Shown: positions 43,758 through 53,278 of the stretch, one piece after another | Numbering within the stretch: the stretch's first letter is position 1 | How the letters are laid out: each line of letters opens with the position of its first letter | Source: UBA1227 sp045642705 | GTDB lineage: Bacteria; Bacillota; Clostridia; Oscillospirales; Acutalibacteraceae | NCBI GenBank assembly: GCA_045642705.1 | Contig: JAZUJK010000007.1 | Span: 62,001-126,000 of the forward strand | Direction: 5' to 3' | DNA length: 64,000 bases | Notes under the pieces: generated by a model | Database searches by the model: none | The model's input: only the letters and a program-made list of their open reading frames with translations | What the model was told of the DNA's origin: nothing | Program-made: the position numbers and the translations under genes

Positions 43758-44963
43758 ATGTCAAAACGTGTATTTATGATAGTTCTCGATAGTTTTGGTA
43801 TAGGTGAATTGCCAGATGCCAAATCATTCGATGATATAAATGTGAACACTTTAAAAGCAGTTTCTGCATCAGATAAATTCAGTGCCAAGACACTGGAAAA
43901 ACTTGGTCTTTTCAATATCGACGGAGTCGAATATCTTCCAAGTTTTTCCTCCCCACTTGCATCATATGGCCGTGCCACGGAAGCATCGGCTGGCAAGGAC
44001 ACTGTTATCGGCCACTGGGAAATCTGCGGCGCGATAAGTGACAAGCCGATGCCTACTTACCCGAATGGCTTCCCAGACGAAGTAATAAAAGAATTTGAGA
44101 AGCGCACAGGACGAGGCACTCTTGTTAACAAGCCTTATTCGGGTACAGATGTCATCCGTGACTACGGCGACATGCATGTGGAGACAGGCAAGCTTATCGT
44201 ATACACCTCAGCCGACAGCGTATTTCAGATAGCTGCGCACGAGGATGTAGTGCCACTCGAGACACTCTATGAATACTGTAAAATCGCACGCGAGATTTTA
44301 CAGGGAGAGCATGCTGTAGGCCGCGTTATCGCAAGACCTTTCATTGGCGAGAGTGGAAACTATACACGTACGCCACACCGCCATGACTATGCGCTAACAC
44401 CTCCAGGCACATTGCTAAATGTCCTGAAATATTATGGCAAAGATGTTATTTCAATCGGCAAGATAAATGATATTTTTGGCGGCTCAGGAATCACCGAGAG
44501 TCACATGACCACAGGCAATACGAATGGTATGGAAGTACTTGACTCCATTGTGGAGCGCGACTTTGATGGTCTCTGCTTCTGCAACCTTGTTGATTTCGAT
44601 ATGCTATATGGTCACAGGCGAAATATCGATGCTTATGCTGAGGCCATTTCAGAATTCGACGAGTGGCTCGGCAAATTCTTGCAAAAGATTCGTCCAGACG
44701 ATGTGCTTATCATAACTGCGGACCACGGATGTGATCCTAGTTACAGTGCTCACACAGACCATACGAGAGAATATATTCCAATCATCTGGTATACACGCGG
44801 TGGTCCTGCAGTAAATCTTGGTACAAGAGCAACCTATGCCGATATCGGCAAGACGATTGAGGACCTCTTTGGCTATCTCACCGATCTCGATGGAACAAGT
44901 TTCCTCAGTTCTGTCACATATGAACCAGATCCTATGGCACGTTTTCACAAGCCAATTCTATAG
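43758..44963 (+). CDS. deoB: Phosphopentomutase
   Basis: Interconverts (deoxy)ribose 1-phosphate and 5-phosphate, linking deoD and pdp products to deoC. Alkaline-phosphatase-fold metal motifs are LDSFGIGELPDAKSFDD, SADSVFQIAAHEDV, IARPFIGESGNYTRTPHRHD and ADHGCDPS...HTDHTREYIP. The nucleophile Thr of the family is in SAGKDTVIGHWE (the Thr after Lys-Asp). I use the ATG after GGAGGTG, 12 codons inside the longest frame, giving 401 aa. Confidence 0.94.
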   Translation: MSKRVFMIVLDSFGIGELPDAKSFDDINVNTLKAVSASDKFSAKTLEKLGLFNIDGVEYLPSFSSPLASYGRATEASAGKDTVIGHWEICGAISDKPMPTYPNGFPDEVIKEFEKRTGRGTLVNKPYSGTDVIRDYGDMHVETGKLIVYTSADSVFQIAAHEDVVPLETLYEYCKIAREILQGEHAVGRVIARPFIGESGNYTRTPHRHDYALTPPGTLLNVLKYYGKDVISIGKINDIFGGSGITESHMTTGNTNGMEVLDSIVERDFDGLCFCNLVDFDMLYGHRRNIDAYAEAISEFDEWLGKFLQKIRPDDVLIITADHGCDPSYSAHTDHTREYIPIIWYTRGGPAVNLGTRATYADIGKTIEDLFGYLTDLDGTSFLSSVTYEPDPMARFHKPIL

Positions 44964-44974
44964 GAGGAAAAGCT

Positions 44975-45370
44975 ATGACACCAGAAGAACTACTTAAGAA
45001 AGCAAAGGAAGCTCAGCAGAATGCATATGCACCATATTCTAACTTTTATGTAGGTGCAGCCCTCCTCTGTAAAGACGGAAGCCTTTACACTGGATGCAAT
45101 GTTGAGAACTCAGCCTATCCAGCAGGCATCTGTGCTGAACGAACAGCCCTCTCAAAAGCTGTATCCGAGGGCAAGCGCGAGTTCACCGCAATTGCTATCG
45201 TCGGCGGCCCAGAAGGCAGCACTGCTGACTTCTGCTATCCTTGCGGCATATGCAGGCAGGCTCTATCAGAATTTGTAAATATCGACTTTAAATATTATTT
45301 CCAGAATAGCGATGGAGATATAATAAGCCTGACTGAGGCTGATCTCCTCCCTCATTCATTTAATCTATAA
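44975..45370 (+). CDS. cdd: Cytidine deaminase
   Basis: Small tetrameric cytidine/deoxycytidine deaminase of 131 aa. The zinc site is CAE in AGICAERTALSKAV plus PCGICRQALSEF, the three-Cys type. NVENSAYPAG is the substrate loop. It follows deoB by 11 bases with AGGAGG, so the pair forms an operon that ends in a strong terminator. Confidence 0.93.
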   Translation: MTPEELLKKAKEAQQNAYAPYSNFYVGAALLCKDGSLYTGCNVENSAYPAGICAERTALSKAVSEGKREFTAIAIVGGPEGSTADFCYPCGICRQALSEFVNIDFKYYFQNSDGDIISLTEADLLPHSFNL

Positions 45371-45391
45371 TAAAACGATAAATAGCAAACA

Positions 45392-45424
45392 AACAGACCG
45401 TTCACCAGGCGTGAACGGTCTGTT
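45392..45424 (+). terminator. Terminator of deoB-cdd
   Basis: A 14-bp perfect stem AACAGACCGTTCAC / GTGAACGGTCTGTT with a 5-nt loop is followed by ATTTTT. It begins 22 bases after the cdd stop. Confidence 0.9.
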
Positions 45425-45474
45425 ATTTTTGCACGAAAGGTCGTGTAATCCTTATAACTACGTTGTTTTTGCTA

Positions 45475-45503
45475 TTGAAGCCATAGCTAGATTTTGATAT
45501 AAT
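45475..45503 (+). promoter_or_regulatory. Promoter of the structured small RNA
   Basis: TTGAAG (45475-45480) and a perfect TATAAT (45498-45503) are 17 bases apart on the plus strand. The expected start of transcription falls at about 45510, exactly where the terminal stem of the RNA begins. Confidence 0.7.
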
Positions 45504-45509
45504 ATTAGT

Positions 45510-45717
45510 GAAAGGTAAATTGCATCAGGCGGTTTGTCCACCTCTTTTGAAAGGAGGTGGTTGCATATGAAGTTTTCTTTTTCATTTTTTGGTTACAAAA
45601 TAACCTTTGAAATTAAAACTACTGTATGTATAAAATAGCAAATCGCCTAGCGGTTAGCTAGACGACTTACTCAAAATTCGTTCGGCAAACCGTCTGTGTG
45701 GTTTACCTTTCGTTTTT
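45510..45717 (+). ncRNA. Compact structured small RNA with paired ends and an internal short ORF
   Basis: The 5' end GAAAGGTAAA (45510-45519) is perfectly complementary to TTTACCTTTC (45702-45711), which runs into GTTTTTATT, a terminator-like tail. A second helix pairs GGCGGTTTG (45528-45536) with CAAACCGTC (45686-45694). A third hairpin, CCACCTCTTT with AAAGGAGGTGG (45538-45560), buries a Shine-Dalgarno sequence. A fourth hairpin around 45643-45665 pairs CTAGC with GCTAG. The RNA encloses a 23-codon reading frame. It lies alone between cdd and the convergent pdp gene. I do not recognise the class. A type I toxin mRNA or another structured RNA is possible. Confidence 0.6.
45567..45638 (+). 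CDS. Possible 23-residue peptide
   Basis: ATG with AGGAGGTGG 6 bases upstream opens a frame for a small aromatic, Lys-containing peptide (MKFSFSFFGYKITFEI then KTTVCIK). The ribosome binding site lies in one arm of a 10-bp hairpin, so translation would need that hairpin to open. The Phe/Ile alternation suggests a beta strand or a membrane-active peptide. No family is recognised. Confidence 0.45.
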   Translation: MKFSFSFFGYKITFEIKTTVCIK

Positions 45718-45750
45718 ATTATACATAAAAATATGGATAATGCAAGTTTG

Positions 45751-47052
45751 TTACTTGATGATTTTATAGATTAGTGGTTGCTCTGTTGGTGCAGTGGCGG
45801 AGAATGTCATTGCATCAAGGAGCATTTTTTCTGCCTCAGGGAGTTTGTCCTCTAGGTCAGTGTAGAGAATGGCGATTGTATCGTTTGGTGCGATATGGTC
45901 GCCAGTTTTCTTGAGAAGGCTAATACCAGCTTTATAGTCGATGGAATCCTCTTTCTTCTCTCTGCCCGCTCCGAGGACTACGGATGCGATGCCAACTGCC
46001 TCAGCATTCATAGAGTAGATATAGCCATCGGTGCTCGCTTTGACCTCATAGGAGAGTTTAGAGGTTTCAAAGAGTGATGGATCATCTATACATCTTACAT
46101 CTCCGCCCTGGGCTATTACCATCTTGCGAAGAGTCTCGAAAGCTTTACCACTACTTATTGCATCAATTACAAGAGGCCTTGCCTCTTCCTCTGTTGTATC
46201 AAAACATGAGGCATACATAAGACTTGCGATACGCGTGCAAACCTCTTTTAGGTCCTCAGGGCCTCTGCCATGAAGGACTTCAATTGCCTCTAAAACTTCG
46301 AGGATATTACCTATATTTACACCAAGTGGTGTGTCCATATTGGTGATTACCGCAGTCATATGACGTCCGGCACGAGTGCCGATGTCTACCATCGCTCTTG
46401 CGAGCTCCTCTGCGGACTCCGGCGTCTTCATGAAGGCGCCACTGCCACATGTGACATCGAGGACAATGTGCTGGCTTCCTGCAGCAAGTTTCTTTGAGAT
46501 GATTGAAGATGCTATGAGTGGAATAGATTCCACTGTAGCGGTCACATCTCGGAGAGCATAAAGTTTCTTGTCTGCAGGGGTAAGATTACCAGACTGACCA
46601 ATTACTGCGATACCTGTCTTTCTGACAGCATCGAAGAATTCATCAGCCGGAAGCTCAACCTTAAAGCCTGGTATAGATTCCAGTTTATCAACTGTGCCAC
46701 CTGTGTGACCGAGGCCACGTCCGCTCATCTTGGCAACGGTGCAGCCGAGGGCTGCAGCGATTGGGGCGACAACAAGTGTAACCTTGTCGCCCACACCACC
46801 CGTCGAATGCTTATCCACAGTCTTGTCGCCAAGTACTGTGAGGTCAAGCATATCGCCGGATTTCGCCATGGCAATGGTGAGGTCCGTTGTCTCCCTAGAA
46901 TTCATACCAGAGAAAAATACAGCCATAGTGAAGGCGGAAGCTTGATAGTCAGGAATATCTCCCTTTACATATCCGTCGATAAAGAAATTAATTTCCTCAG
47001 TCGACAGTTCTCCGCCGTCACGCTTTTTCTTGATAATGTCGTACATTCGCAT
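45751..47052 (-). CDS. pdp: Pyrimidine-nucleoside phosphorylase
   Basis: Phosphorolysis of uridine, thymidine or deoxyuridine to base and (deoxy)ribose 1-phosphate. The family signature SGRGLGHTGGTVDKLESIPG is intact, with VDKHSTGGVGDKVTLVVAP before it and GVNIGNILEVLEAIEVLHG further on. 433 aa is standard. It follows putP on the minus strand and completes the nucleoside catabolism set with deoB, deoC, deoD and cdd. Confidence 0.93.
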   Translation of the reverse strand: MRMYDIIKKKRDGGELSTEEINFFIDGYVKGDIPDYQASAFTMAVFFSGMNSRETTDLTIAMAKSGDMLDLTVLGDKTVDKHSTGGVGDKVTLVVAPIAAALGCTVAKMSGRGLGHTGGTVDKLESIPGFKVELPADEFFDAVRKTGIAVIGQSGNLTPADKKLYALRDVTATVESIPLIASSIISKKLAAGSQHIVLDVTCGSGAFMKTPESAEELARAMVDIGTRAGRHMTAVITNMDTPLGVNIGNILEVLEAIEVLHGRGPEDLKEVCTRIASLMYASCFDTTEEEARPLVIDAISSGKAFETLRKMVIAQGGDVRCIDDPSLFETSKLSYEVKASTDGYIYSMNAEAVGIASVVLGAGREKKEDSIDYKAGISLLKKTGDHIAPNDTIAILYTDLEDKLPEAEKMLLDAMTFSATAPTEQPLIYKIIK

Positions 47053-47068
47053 TGAATGTCACCTCAAT

Positions 47069-48565
47069 TTAGTCGTCTATCTCCTCATTTGTAGCACGGT
47101 CATAGATTGCTTCAACCTCTGCTGATGGTGCTGGAGTTGCGAGTGTTACAGCAACTGCAACGATAGCGCCAAGGATGAAACCAGGAACGATTTCATAAAC
47201 ACCTGTCTTGCCTGTAAGAAGTACAAGCCAGATGATATCAACGATAGCGCCAGTAAGAATACCAGCGATAGCACCTGGATAGTTGAAGCGCTTCCAGAAG
47301 AGTGAAAGCAATACAACTGGTCCGAAAGATGCACCAAAGAGTCCCCATGCATTTTCAACCATGTTCATGATGAACTGAGCGCCCTCTCCGCCTGAGCTTG
47401 CAATGAAGAATGCGATTACTGCAACGATTACAACAACAAGACGGCCGATCCAGAGAACTTCCTTGTCTGATGCGTCCTTCTTGATGAGTGGCTTGTAGAG
47501 GTCACTTGTGAATGATGAACTTGCAACGAGAAGCTGGCTATCTGCTGTAGACATAGAAGCCGCAATGATTGCTGCAAGAAGTATACCTGCGATAAATGGT
47601 GGGAACCACTTTCTTGCAAGTGTGATAAATACCATCTTCTGGAGACCATCTGTCAAGAGCTCTGCTCCTACATACATACGGCCGAAGTAAGCAATAACAA
47701 GTGCTGCACCGAGTGACAAAACAACCCAGATAATAGCAACTGTTGCTGACTTCTTAATCATAGAAGGCTTCTCAATTGACATAAAGCGAACAAGGATATG
47801 AGGCATACCGAAGTATCCAAGTCCCCAACCAAGTCCTGTAACGATTTCCTGCCATGAAGCATTAAATACATTTGCTGTGAACTCAGGATATTCACCTACT
47901 GGTGCAAAGTTTGCCTGAATTACGCCAGGATCAAGACCCTTCATATTGATTGCAGCAATGATTGGAACTGCAAGAAGAGCAATAAGCATCAAGAGACCCT
48001 GGAAGAAGTCTGTCCAACAAACTGCCTTGAATCCACCAAGGAATGTGTAGAGCAAGATGATTGCTGCAAAGATAATCATTGCAACCTTAGTTGAAAGTGT
48101 TGGAACAAGTGTTGTAAATACTGTTGCGCCTGCTGAGAAAGCAGATGCTACATAGATTGTGAACGCAATAAGGAAAATAATTGCGCAGATAACAGAGAGT
48201 GTCTTGTTAGCTGTTGCAAATCTATTTGTAAGATACTGTGGAAGTGTGATTGAGTCGCCTGCTGCTCTTGAGAACTTACGAAGTCTCTTGGCGCAGAAAA
48301 TCCAGTTCGCTATTGTGCCGAGGCAGAGGCCGATACCAATCCAAGCCTGGCCCATACCAAATGCAACTATAGAGCCTGGAAGACCCATAAGAAGCCATGC
48401 AGACATATCTGATGCCTGAGCTGAAAGTGCTGTTACCCATGGTCCCATTGCACGGCCGCCGAGGAAGTAATCCTTCTCGCCAGCTTTTCCCTTCTCCTTA
48501 AAGAAGAAGTAGAAACCGATTGCAATGAGGAGAACGAAGTAAAGTACGAATGCTAAAATTTCCAT
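47069..48565 (-). CDS. putP: Sodium/proline symporter
   Basis: Sodium:solute symporter of 498 aa with about 13 hydrophobic helices. GRAMGPWVTALSAQASDMSAWLL matches the PutP N-terminal motif in which Ser residues bind sodium; GWGLGYFGMPHILVRFMSI and AAIIAASMSTADSQLLVASS are typical. Proline is the likely solute, although other amino acids cannot be ruled out. It lies between DUF4364 and pdp, 16 bases from each. Confidence 0.88.
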   Translation of the reverse strand: MEILAFVLYFVLLIAIGFYFFFKEKGKAGEKDYFLGGRAMGPWVTALSAQASDMSAWLLMGLPGSIVAFGMGQAWIGIGLCLGTIANWIFCAKRLRKFSRAAGDSITLPQYLTNRFATANKTLSVICAIIFLIAFTIYVASAFSAGATVFTTLVPTLSTKVAMIIFAAIILLYTFLGGFKAVCWTDFFQGLLMLIALLAVPIIAAINMKGLDPGVIQANFAPVGEYPEFTANVFNASWQEIVTGLGWGLGYFGMPHILVRFMSIEKPSMIKKSATVAIIWVVLSLGAALVIAYFGRMYVGAELLTDGLQKMVFITLARKWFPPFIAGILLAAIIAASMSTADSQLLVASSSFTSDLYKPLIKKDASDKEVLWIGRLVVVIVAVIAFFIASSGGEGAQFIMNMVENAWGLFGASFGPVVLLSLFWKRFNYPGAIAGILTGAIVDIIWLVLLTGKTGVYEIVPGFILGAIVAVAVTLATPAPSAEVEAIYDRATNEEIDD

Positions 48566-48581
48566 AAAAAGTTTCTCCCCT

Positions 48582-49148
48582 TTATTTAATCATCAAGGCC
48601 GCAAGAATGCTTGAATATACTCTTGCTGGGTCCTCAACAAAATTTGCCTTAAGTCGTTCAGCCTGTTCCTTATCAGGAACAAACATTGAGAGGTCCATCA
48701 TTGATGAATCTCTATCCTTCAAGCTAAATGAGATTGTATATCCATCGCTTGTAGGCTCTATTTTAACTTCATTTTCTCTCTCGTTTTTCTCGAGAGTCAT
48801 AAAGCGAATAGCTGATTTTACAGCCTTCTCGCGAACAGTTCTTGGCAAGTCCTGCTCGAGAGTTGCAATAGCGGCTCTACCGATATCAGTGATAGTAAGC
48901 AATTCCTTTTCATCCTGGAATGTGCTTGTAACATTGCCATTTGAGAGAAGCTCAGATATAGCATCCATAGCCTCGAAATAATTGGCAATGCCCTGATCCT
49001 GCATGATATTGCCGATTTGTTCACGTGAGATTGGACTATCAACTGTCTTTAACAGATAACCAATTAGGACTCTTATCTCGTCCTTGTTTCTAAGGCCACC
49101 CAGTTCAATGCCCTCTGAGAGCGCATCAAATTCATTGACTTCAAACAT
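48582..49148 (-). CDS. DUF4364 family protein
   Basis: 188-aa protein of a Firmicutes family with a winged-helix-like N-terminal half (RVLIGYLLKTVDSPISREQI) and a beta-rich C-terminal half. I start at MFEVNEFDALSEGIEL with AAGGAGG 9 bases upstream, one base after the mreB stop. The longer frame would run through mreB. The role is unknown; the fold suggests a transcription-linked protein. Confidence 0.8.
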   Translation of the reverse strand: MFEVNEFDALSEGIELGGLRNKDEIRVLIGYLLKTVDSPISREQIGNIMQDQGIANYFEAMDAISELLSNGNVTSTFQDEKELLTITDIGRAAIATLEQDLPRTVREKAVKSAIRFMTLEKNERENEVKIEPTSDGYTISFSLKDRDSSMMDLSMFVPDKEQAERLKANFVEDPARVYSSILAALMIK

Positions 49149-49149
49149 A

Positions 49150-50202
49150 TTAGTAGTCCTCCTTTTCCTCTTCAAGTCCGCCTGTGATATCCTGTCGGGA
49201 CTTGAATAGATATCCATTTTCAAGCAAGAAGTCCATATCACCGAGAACCTTCTCAATTCCGTTCGCAACGCAGTTTATTGGGTCCTCCGCAATGTGTGTA
49301 TGAACACCTGTAAGTTCTTTTATTGCCAAATCGATGCCAAAGAGTAGCGCAGTACCACCAGTTAAGATGATGCCCTCCTCCATGATGTCCGAGACAAGTT
49401 CTGGAGGTGTGTCCTCAAATACAGACTGTATAGCGTCAAGTATCATATTGATATGCTCGCGCATTGCGAGATATGCCTCGTTGGAGGTTATCTCAAAGTC
49501 TATCGGCATGCCAGTAAAATAATCTTTACCCTTGGCAAATATCGCCGTCTCCTCCTTGCGGAGGTAAGCGCAACCAACGCGCTTCTTAATATCCTCAGCG
49601 GTAAGTTCACCGATGATAATATCTCGCTCACGGCGACAATATCTCACTATATCATCATTGAGCGCATTGCCCGCGATCTTGATGCTTGATGCAATGGCCA
49701 TGGTGCCCATTGTGATAACAGCGATATCTGTTGTACCTCCACCGAGGTCAATAATCATCGTGCCACTTGGATGGTTGATATCTATTCCTGCACCAAGTGC
49801 TGCTGCGAGTGGCTCCTCTATAAGGCAGGCCTTACCAGCTCCGCTCGCTGTGATAACATCGAGGATGGTACGCTTTTCTAGGTTGGTTACCGTACCCGGC
49901 ATACTGACAATGATATTGGGCTTAAAAATCTGATTTCCACAGATTTTCTTGATGTAGTAACGGAGCATATGCTCAGTTACAGTGAAGTCAGATACAACGC
50001 CGTCCTTCATCGGGCGAACGACTTCAACCGAATCCGGCTCACGTCCGACCATATGAAAAGCTGCTTTTCCGAGAGCCATAATCTTGCCTGTGGTTTTTCT
50101 ATATGCCACAACAGAGGGTTCTGACAATACAATGCCCTTACCCTCGACGCATGCTATAACTGATGTTGTTCCAAGGTCTATTCCGATATTGGTTCCTAGC
50201 AT
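49150..50202 (-). CDS. mreB: Rod shape-determining protein MreB family
   Basis: Actin-like ATPase guiding cell-wall synthesis, 350 aa. Motifs are NIGIDLGTTSVIACVEGKG, VSMPGTVTNLEKRT, MIIDLGGGTTDIAVITMG and IILTGGTALLFGID. mreC and mreD are not adjacent, so this may be an Mbl-type paralogue. The 79-bp gap upstream has TATAAT but no clear -35. Confidence 0.9.
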   Translation of the reverse strand: MLGTNIGIDLGTTSVIACVEGKGIVLSEPSVVAYRKTTGKIMALGKAAFHMVGREPDSVEVVRPMKDGVVSDFTVTEHMLRYYIKKICGNQIFKPNIIVSMPGTVTNLEKRTILDVITASGAGKACLIEEPLAAALGAGIDINHPSGTMIIDLGGGTTDIAVITMGTMAIASSIKIAGNALNDDIVRYCRRERDIIIGELTAEDIKKRVGCAYLRKEETAIFAKGKDYFTGMPIDFEITSNEAYLAMREHINMILDAIQSVFEDTPPELVSDIMEEGIILTGGTALLFGIDLAIKELTGVHTHIAEDPINCVANGIEKVLGDMDFLLENGYLFKSRQDITGGLEEEKEDY

Positions 50203-50281
50203 GAGGCTCTCCTTTTATGTAATAGTGAAATAATATTATACGCCAATTTAAAGGTAAAATAAATAATAATTTTGTTAAACC

Positions 50282-50998
50282 TCATATTTTAGGCAATGTT
50301 TGTGTCGCACAAGCGACATAGACGGCCCTTGCTCCGGCAAATTTAAGTGCGCGAGCGCAAGCATCGCAAGTGGCACCGGTAGTATAAATATCGTCGATAA
50401 GCAAGATAGTTTTACCGGTGACATCTCGCCCAAATGACAGGTGATATGCGCCCATAATATTTTTCTGGCGCAGAGATGCAGCCTCCAGTCTGTGCTGAAC
50501 TGCCGTATCATTTTTCTTGCTGAGCAGACCATAGTCATGTGGAATGCTAAGATGCATCTCCTCCGCTATCACCTGGCTCTGATTGTAGCCGCGCGACGAG
50601 ATACTTTTTCTAGTGCTCGGCACACAGGTTAAGATATCAAACTTTACACCAAAAAATTCAGATTCAATTGACGCTTTTAGCGCATCAGAAAAGAAAACTC
50701 CTGCGCTGATATTTCCTCCAAATTTCAGCTGTAACATGGCATTTCTTGCGGCTCCATCATAGTAATATGGAGCCGTAAATCCGTCGATTGCGTGCGATGT
50801 TTTTCTGCAATTGCAGAGGTCCCGTCCATGATAACAAAATGGGCAAAACGGGCCCTCTCGATGTGGTAAATTTTTCTCGCAATCGAGGCATAAAAAGCGA
50901 GCATGCGATGCCCTATTCACTGCTCCAAGCGATGCGCCACAGGAGGCGCATTTTTCCGGGAACAGAATCGACATCGCATGCTCGTATATTTTAGACAT
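50282..50998 (-). CDS. comFC: ComF family phosphoribosyltransferase-like protein
   Basis: 238-aa double-zinc-finger ComFC protein needed for DNA uptake in related bacteria. The N-terminal Cys pairs are CASCGASLG, CLDCEKN and CPFCYHGRDLCNC. The PRPP-binding loop is LLIDDIYTTGATCDACARAL. It starts two bases after the recD2 stop, so the two are co-transcribed, which ties both to DNA processing. Confidence 0.88.
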   Translation of the reverse strand: MSKIYEHAMSILFPEKCASCGASLGAVNRASHARFLCLDCEKNLPHREGPFCPFCYHGRDLCNCRKTSHAIDGFTAPYYYDGAARNAMLQLKFGGNISAGVFFSDALKASIESEFFGVKFDILTCVPSTRKSISSRGYNQSQVIAEEMHLSIPHDYGLLSKKNDTAVQHRLEAASLRQKNIMGAYHLSFGRDVTGKTILLIDDIYTTGATCDACARALKFAGARAVYVACATQTLPKI

Positions 50999-50999
50999 A

Positions 51000-53213
51000 T
51001 TATTCCACCTTCAAGAAATATTTAAGGGCGGAATATCTTTTAATTTTTCTATCATTTTCTACCATCATCATGATGGCATCACGACTTCCAATTGTAATCA
51101 TTTTGGACCTTGCACGTGTTACTGCCGTATAGAAGAGATTCCTATAAAGCAGCCTCGGTGGGACATCAATAATCGGCATAATTACAGCCTCAAATTCACT
51201 TCCCTGACTCTTGTGAACCGTCATGGCATAGGCAAGTTCGAGTTCCTTGAAACTCTCAGCCGGATAGGTTGCGATACGGCCATCAAAATCGATTTTCATA
51301 TAGCCACCATTTCGGTTTATCTCAATTAGAATTCCTGTATCACCATTGAAAATACCTTCGCCTTTTTCCTCACGGCGACCATCTTTCTTGACCCAAGGGA
51401 TATTATAATTGTTCTTCACCTGCATGACCTTGTCACCTTCACGGAAGGTGCGAGTCATAGTTTTAAGCTCATTCTTGCCCTTAGCAGCAGGATTTACTGC
51501 CTCTTGAAGCAAATGATTTAGATTGGCAGTTCCGACATCGCCCTTCTTGGAAGGACAGAGAACCTCTATATCAAGTACTGGATTGTAGCCATAGGCCTTC
51601 GGTAATCGATTCTTATATAGAGAGACAATATCTGTTGCCACTTGCATTCCGTTTGTTCTCTCCATATGGAAAAAGTCGTTATCAACAGAGCTGAGTTCTG
51701 GCTCCTCACCTCTTACGATCCTGTGAGCATTGGTAACAATCAGGCTCTGCATTGCCTGACGAAATACCTCTGTAAGTTCAACTGTAGGAAGAAGTCCTGA
51801 TTCAATCAAGTCATGAAGTACATTTCCAGCACCAACTGGTGGCAACTGGTCAGCATCTCCTACCATGATAAGCCTACAGCCTATCGGAATAGCATCGAGA
51901 AGTGCTGAAAATAGCACAATATCAACCATTGATAACTCATCCACAATCACAACATCTGCATCAATTGGATTGTGGCAATCACGTGCGAAATGCATTCTGT
52001 CACCAGAATTTCGCTCCGCCTCAAGTAGGCGATGAATTGTACTTGCTTCCTTGCCCGTAATCTCGGACATACGCTGGGCAGCACGACCCGTTGGCGCGCA
52101 CAGAACTACATTTAATCCATCGCGCTCAAAGAGTTCCAAAATACCATTAAGTGTTGTCGTTTTACCTGTACCAGGACCACCTGTTAGTATCAGAACTCCA
52201 CGCTCTACAGCTGTGACAATCGCCTCACGCTGCAAGGCTTCATACTTAATTCCATTATCTCGCTCGATATTATCTATCTCTTGAGCGAGGGTCTCCCTAC
52301 CTGCTGGTGGGAATGTAACCATCATCTTGATATGCTGAGCAGCCTTGTACTCCGCCTCATAAATGTAAGGCAAGAAAACAAATTCTACACCATCAAGTTC
52401 ACAGGTTGAAAGTTGTTTCTCAGATACAAGGGCATCCATTGTGATATCCACAGTATCCTTATCTATGTCGAGAAGTTCCGCGCAAGGCGAAAGCAATTTC
52501 TCACGCGGTAGGCATGTGTGACCATTACCGAGGTTATGGGTCACGACATGAATGATTCCAGCCTTGATTCTATAGCTCGGATCCGGTGCCACACTGAGGC
52601 CTCCCGCAATCGCCTCTGCGCGGTCAAATGAGAGACCAATTTCAGGTATACATACAAGGTATGGATTCTCATTTATACGTGCGACAGAATTTGCACCAAG
52701 CACCCTAAATACATCAATGCTCTCATTGGCAGAAAAGCCTATCGTTTCAAGCCTTACCATGATTTCACGGACGGCTGTTGTCCTGGCAAATTCCTCGCTG
52801 ATTTTATCAGCTTTATCCCTCGTTATGCCCTTGATTTTAGCGAGCATTTCAGGATGATTTTCAAGTATGTCAAAGGTGTCCTCGCCGAACTCCTCAACAA
52901 TCTTGTTGGCAGTTGATGGACCGATTCCTTTAATCGCGCCAGATGCAAGATATTTCAGCATCTGGGCTGCCGTTGATGGCATTGTCCTCTCCACCACCTC
53001 AGCCTTGAACTGTCGTCCAAAGCTCGGGTGGTTATCCCACTGCCCGAGAAAGTGAACTTCCTCACCGGCAGCCATATCTGGCAACACGCCAACAACAGTG
53101 ATGAGTTCGCCGTCCTCAGTTGATATATCAAGGATAGTGAAGCCACTATCTTCGCGCCTAAATACGAGTTCTTCTACAACACCATATAGGCTCTCGAAAT
53201 CACTGTCTTGCAT
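51000..53213 (-). CDS. recD2: RecD2-like ATP-dependent DNA helicase
   Basis: 737-aa SF1B helicase acting 5' to 3' in DNA repair. Residues 1-90 form an OB-like domain, followed by helix-hairpin-helix repeats (YLASGAIKGIGPSTANKIVE). Walker A is LTGGPGTGKTTTLNGI and Walker B IVDELSMVD. The C-terminal TVHKSQGSEF and FYTAVTRARSKM are helicase motifs. No recB or recC is adjacent, as expected for RecD2. Confidence 0.92.
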   Translation of the reverse strand: MQDSDFESLYGVVEELVFRREDSGFTILDISTEDGELITVVGVLPDMAAGEEVHFLGQWDNHPSFGRQFKAEVVERTMPSTAAQMLKYLASGAIKGIGPSTANKIVEEFGEDTFDILENHPEMLAKIKGITRDKADKISEEFARTTAVREIMVRLETIGFSANESIDVFRVLGANSVARINENPYLVCIPEIGLSFDRAEAIAGGLSVAPDPSYRIKAGIIHVVTHNLGNGHTCLPREKLLSPCAELLDIDKDTVDITMDALVSEKQLSTCELDGVEFVFLPYIYEAEYKAAQHIKMMVTFPPAGRETLAQEIDNIERDNGIKYEALQREAIVTAVERGVLILTGGPGTGKTTTLNGILELFERDGLNVVLCAPTGRAAQRMSEITGKEASTIHRLLEAERNSGDRMHFARDCHNPIDADVVIVDELSMVDIVLFSALLDAIPIGCRLIMVGDADQLPPVGAGNVLHDLIESGLLPTVELTEVFRQAMQSLIVTNAHRIVRGEEPELSSVDNDFFHMERTNGMQVATDIVSLYKNRLPKAYGYNPVLDIEVLCPSKKGDVGTANLNHLLQEAVNPAAKGKNELKTMTRTFREGDKVMQVKNNYNIPWVKKDGRREEKGEGIFNGDTGILIEINRNGGYMKIDFDGRIATYPAESFKELELAYAMTVHKSQGSEFEAVIMPIIDVPPRLLYRNLFYTAVTRARSKMITIGSRDAIMMMVENDRKIKRYSALKYFLKVE

Positions 53214-53245
53214 GGAAATTCACCTCGATTCAAAATAGCAAAAAA

Positions 53246-53264
53246 GGGTGCTTCATGCGCACCC
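53246..53264 (-). terminator. Terminator of rnpB
   Basis: The stem GGGTGC / GCACCC is followed on the minus strand by TTTTTT. It lies 15 bases beyond the RNase P RNA 3' stem and before the recD2 start. Confidence 0.8.
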
Positions 53265-53278
53265 CTTTTTCATATAAC

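Noticed and set aside
43758..44963. DeoB active-site change (Ile before GHWE instead of the more usual Thr).
   Set aside because: The nucleophilic Thr, which follows Lys-Asp, is intact; the altered residue is two positions later and not known to be catalytic.
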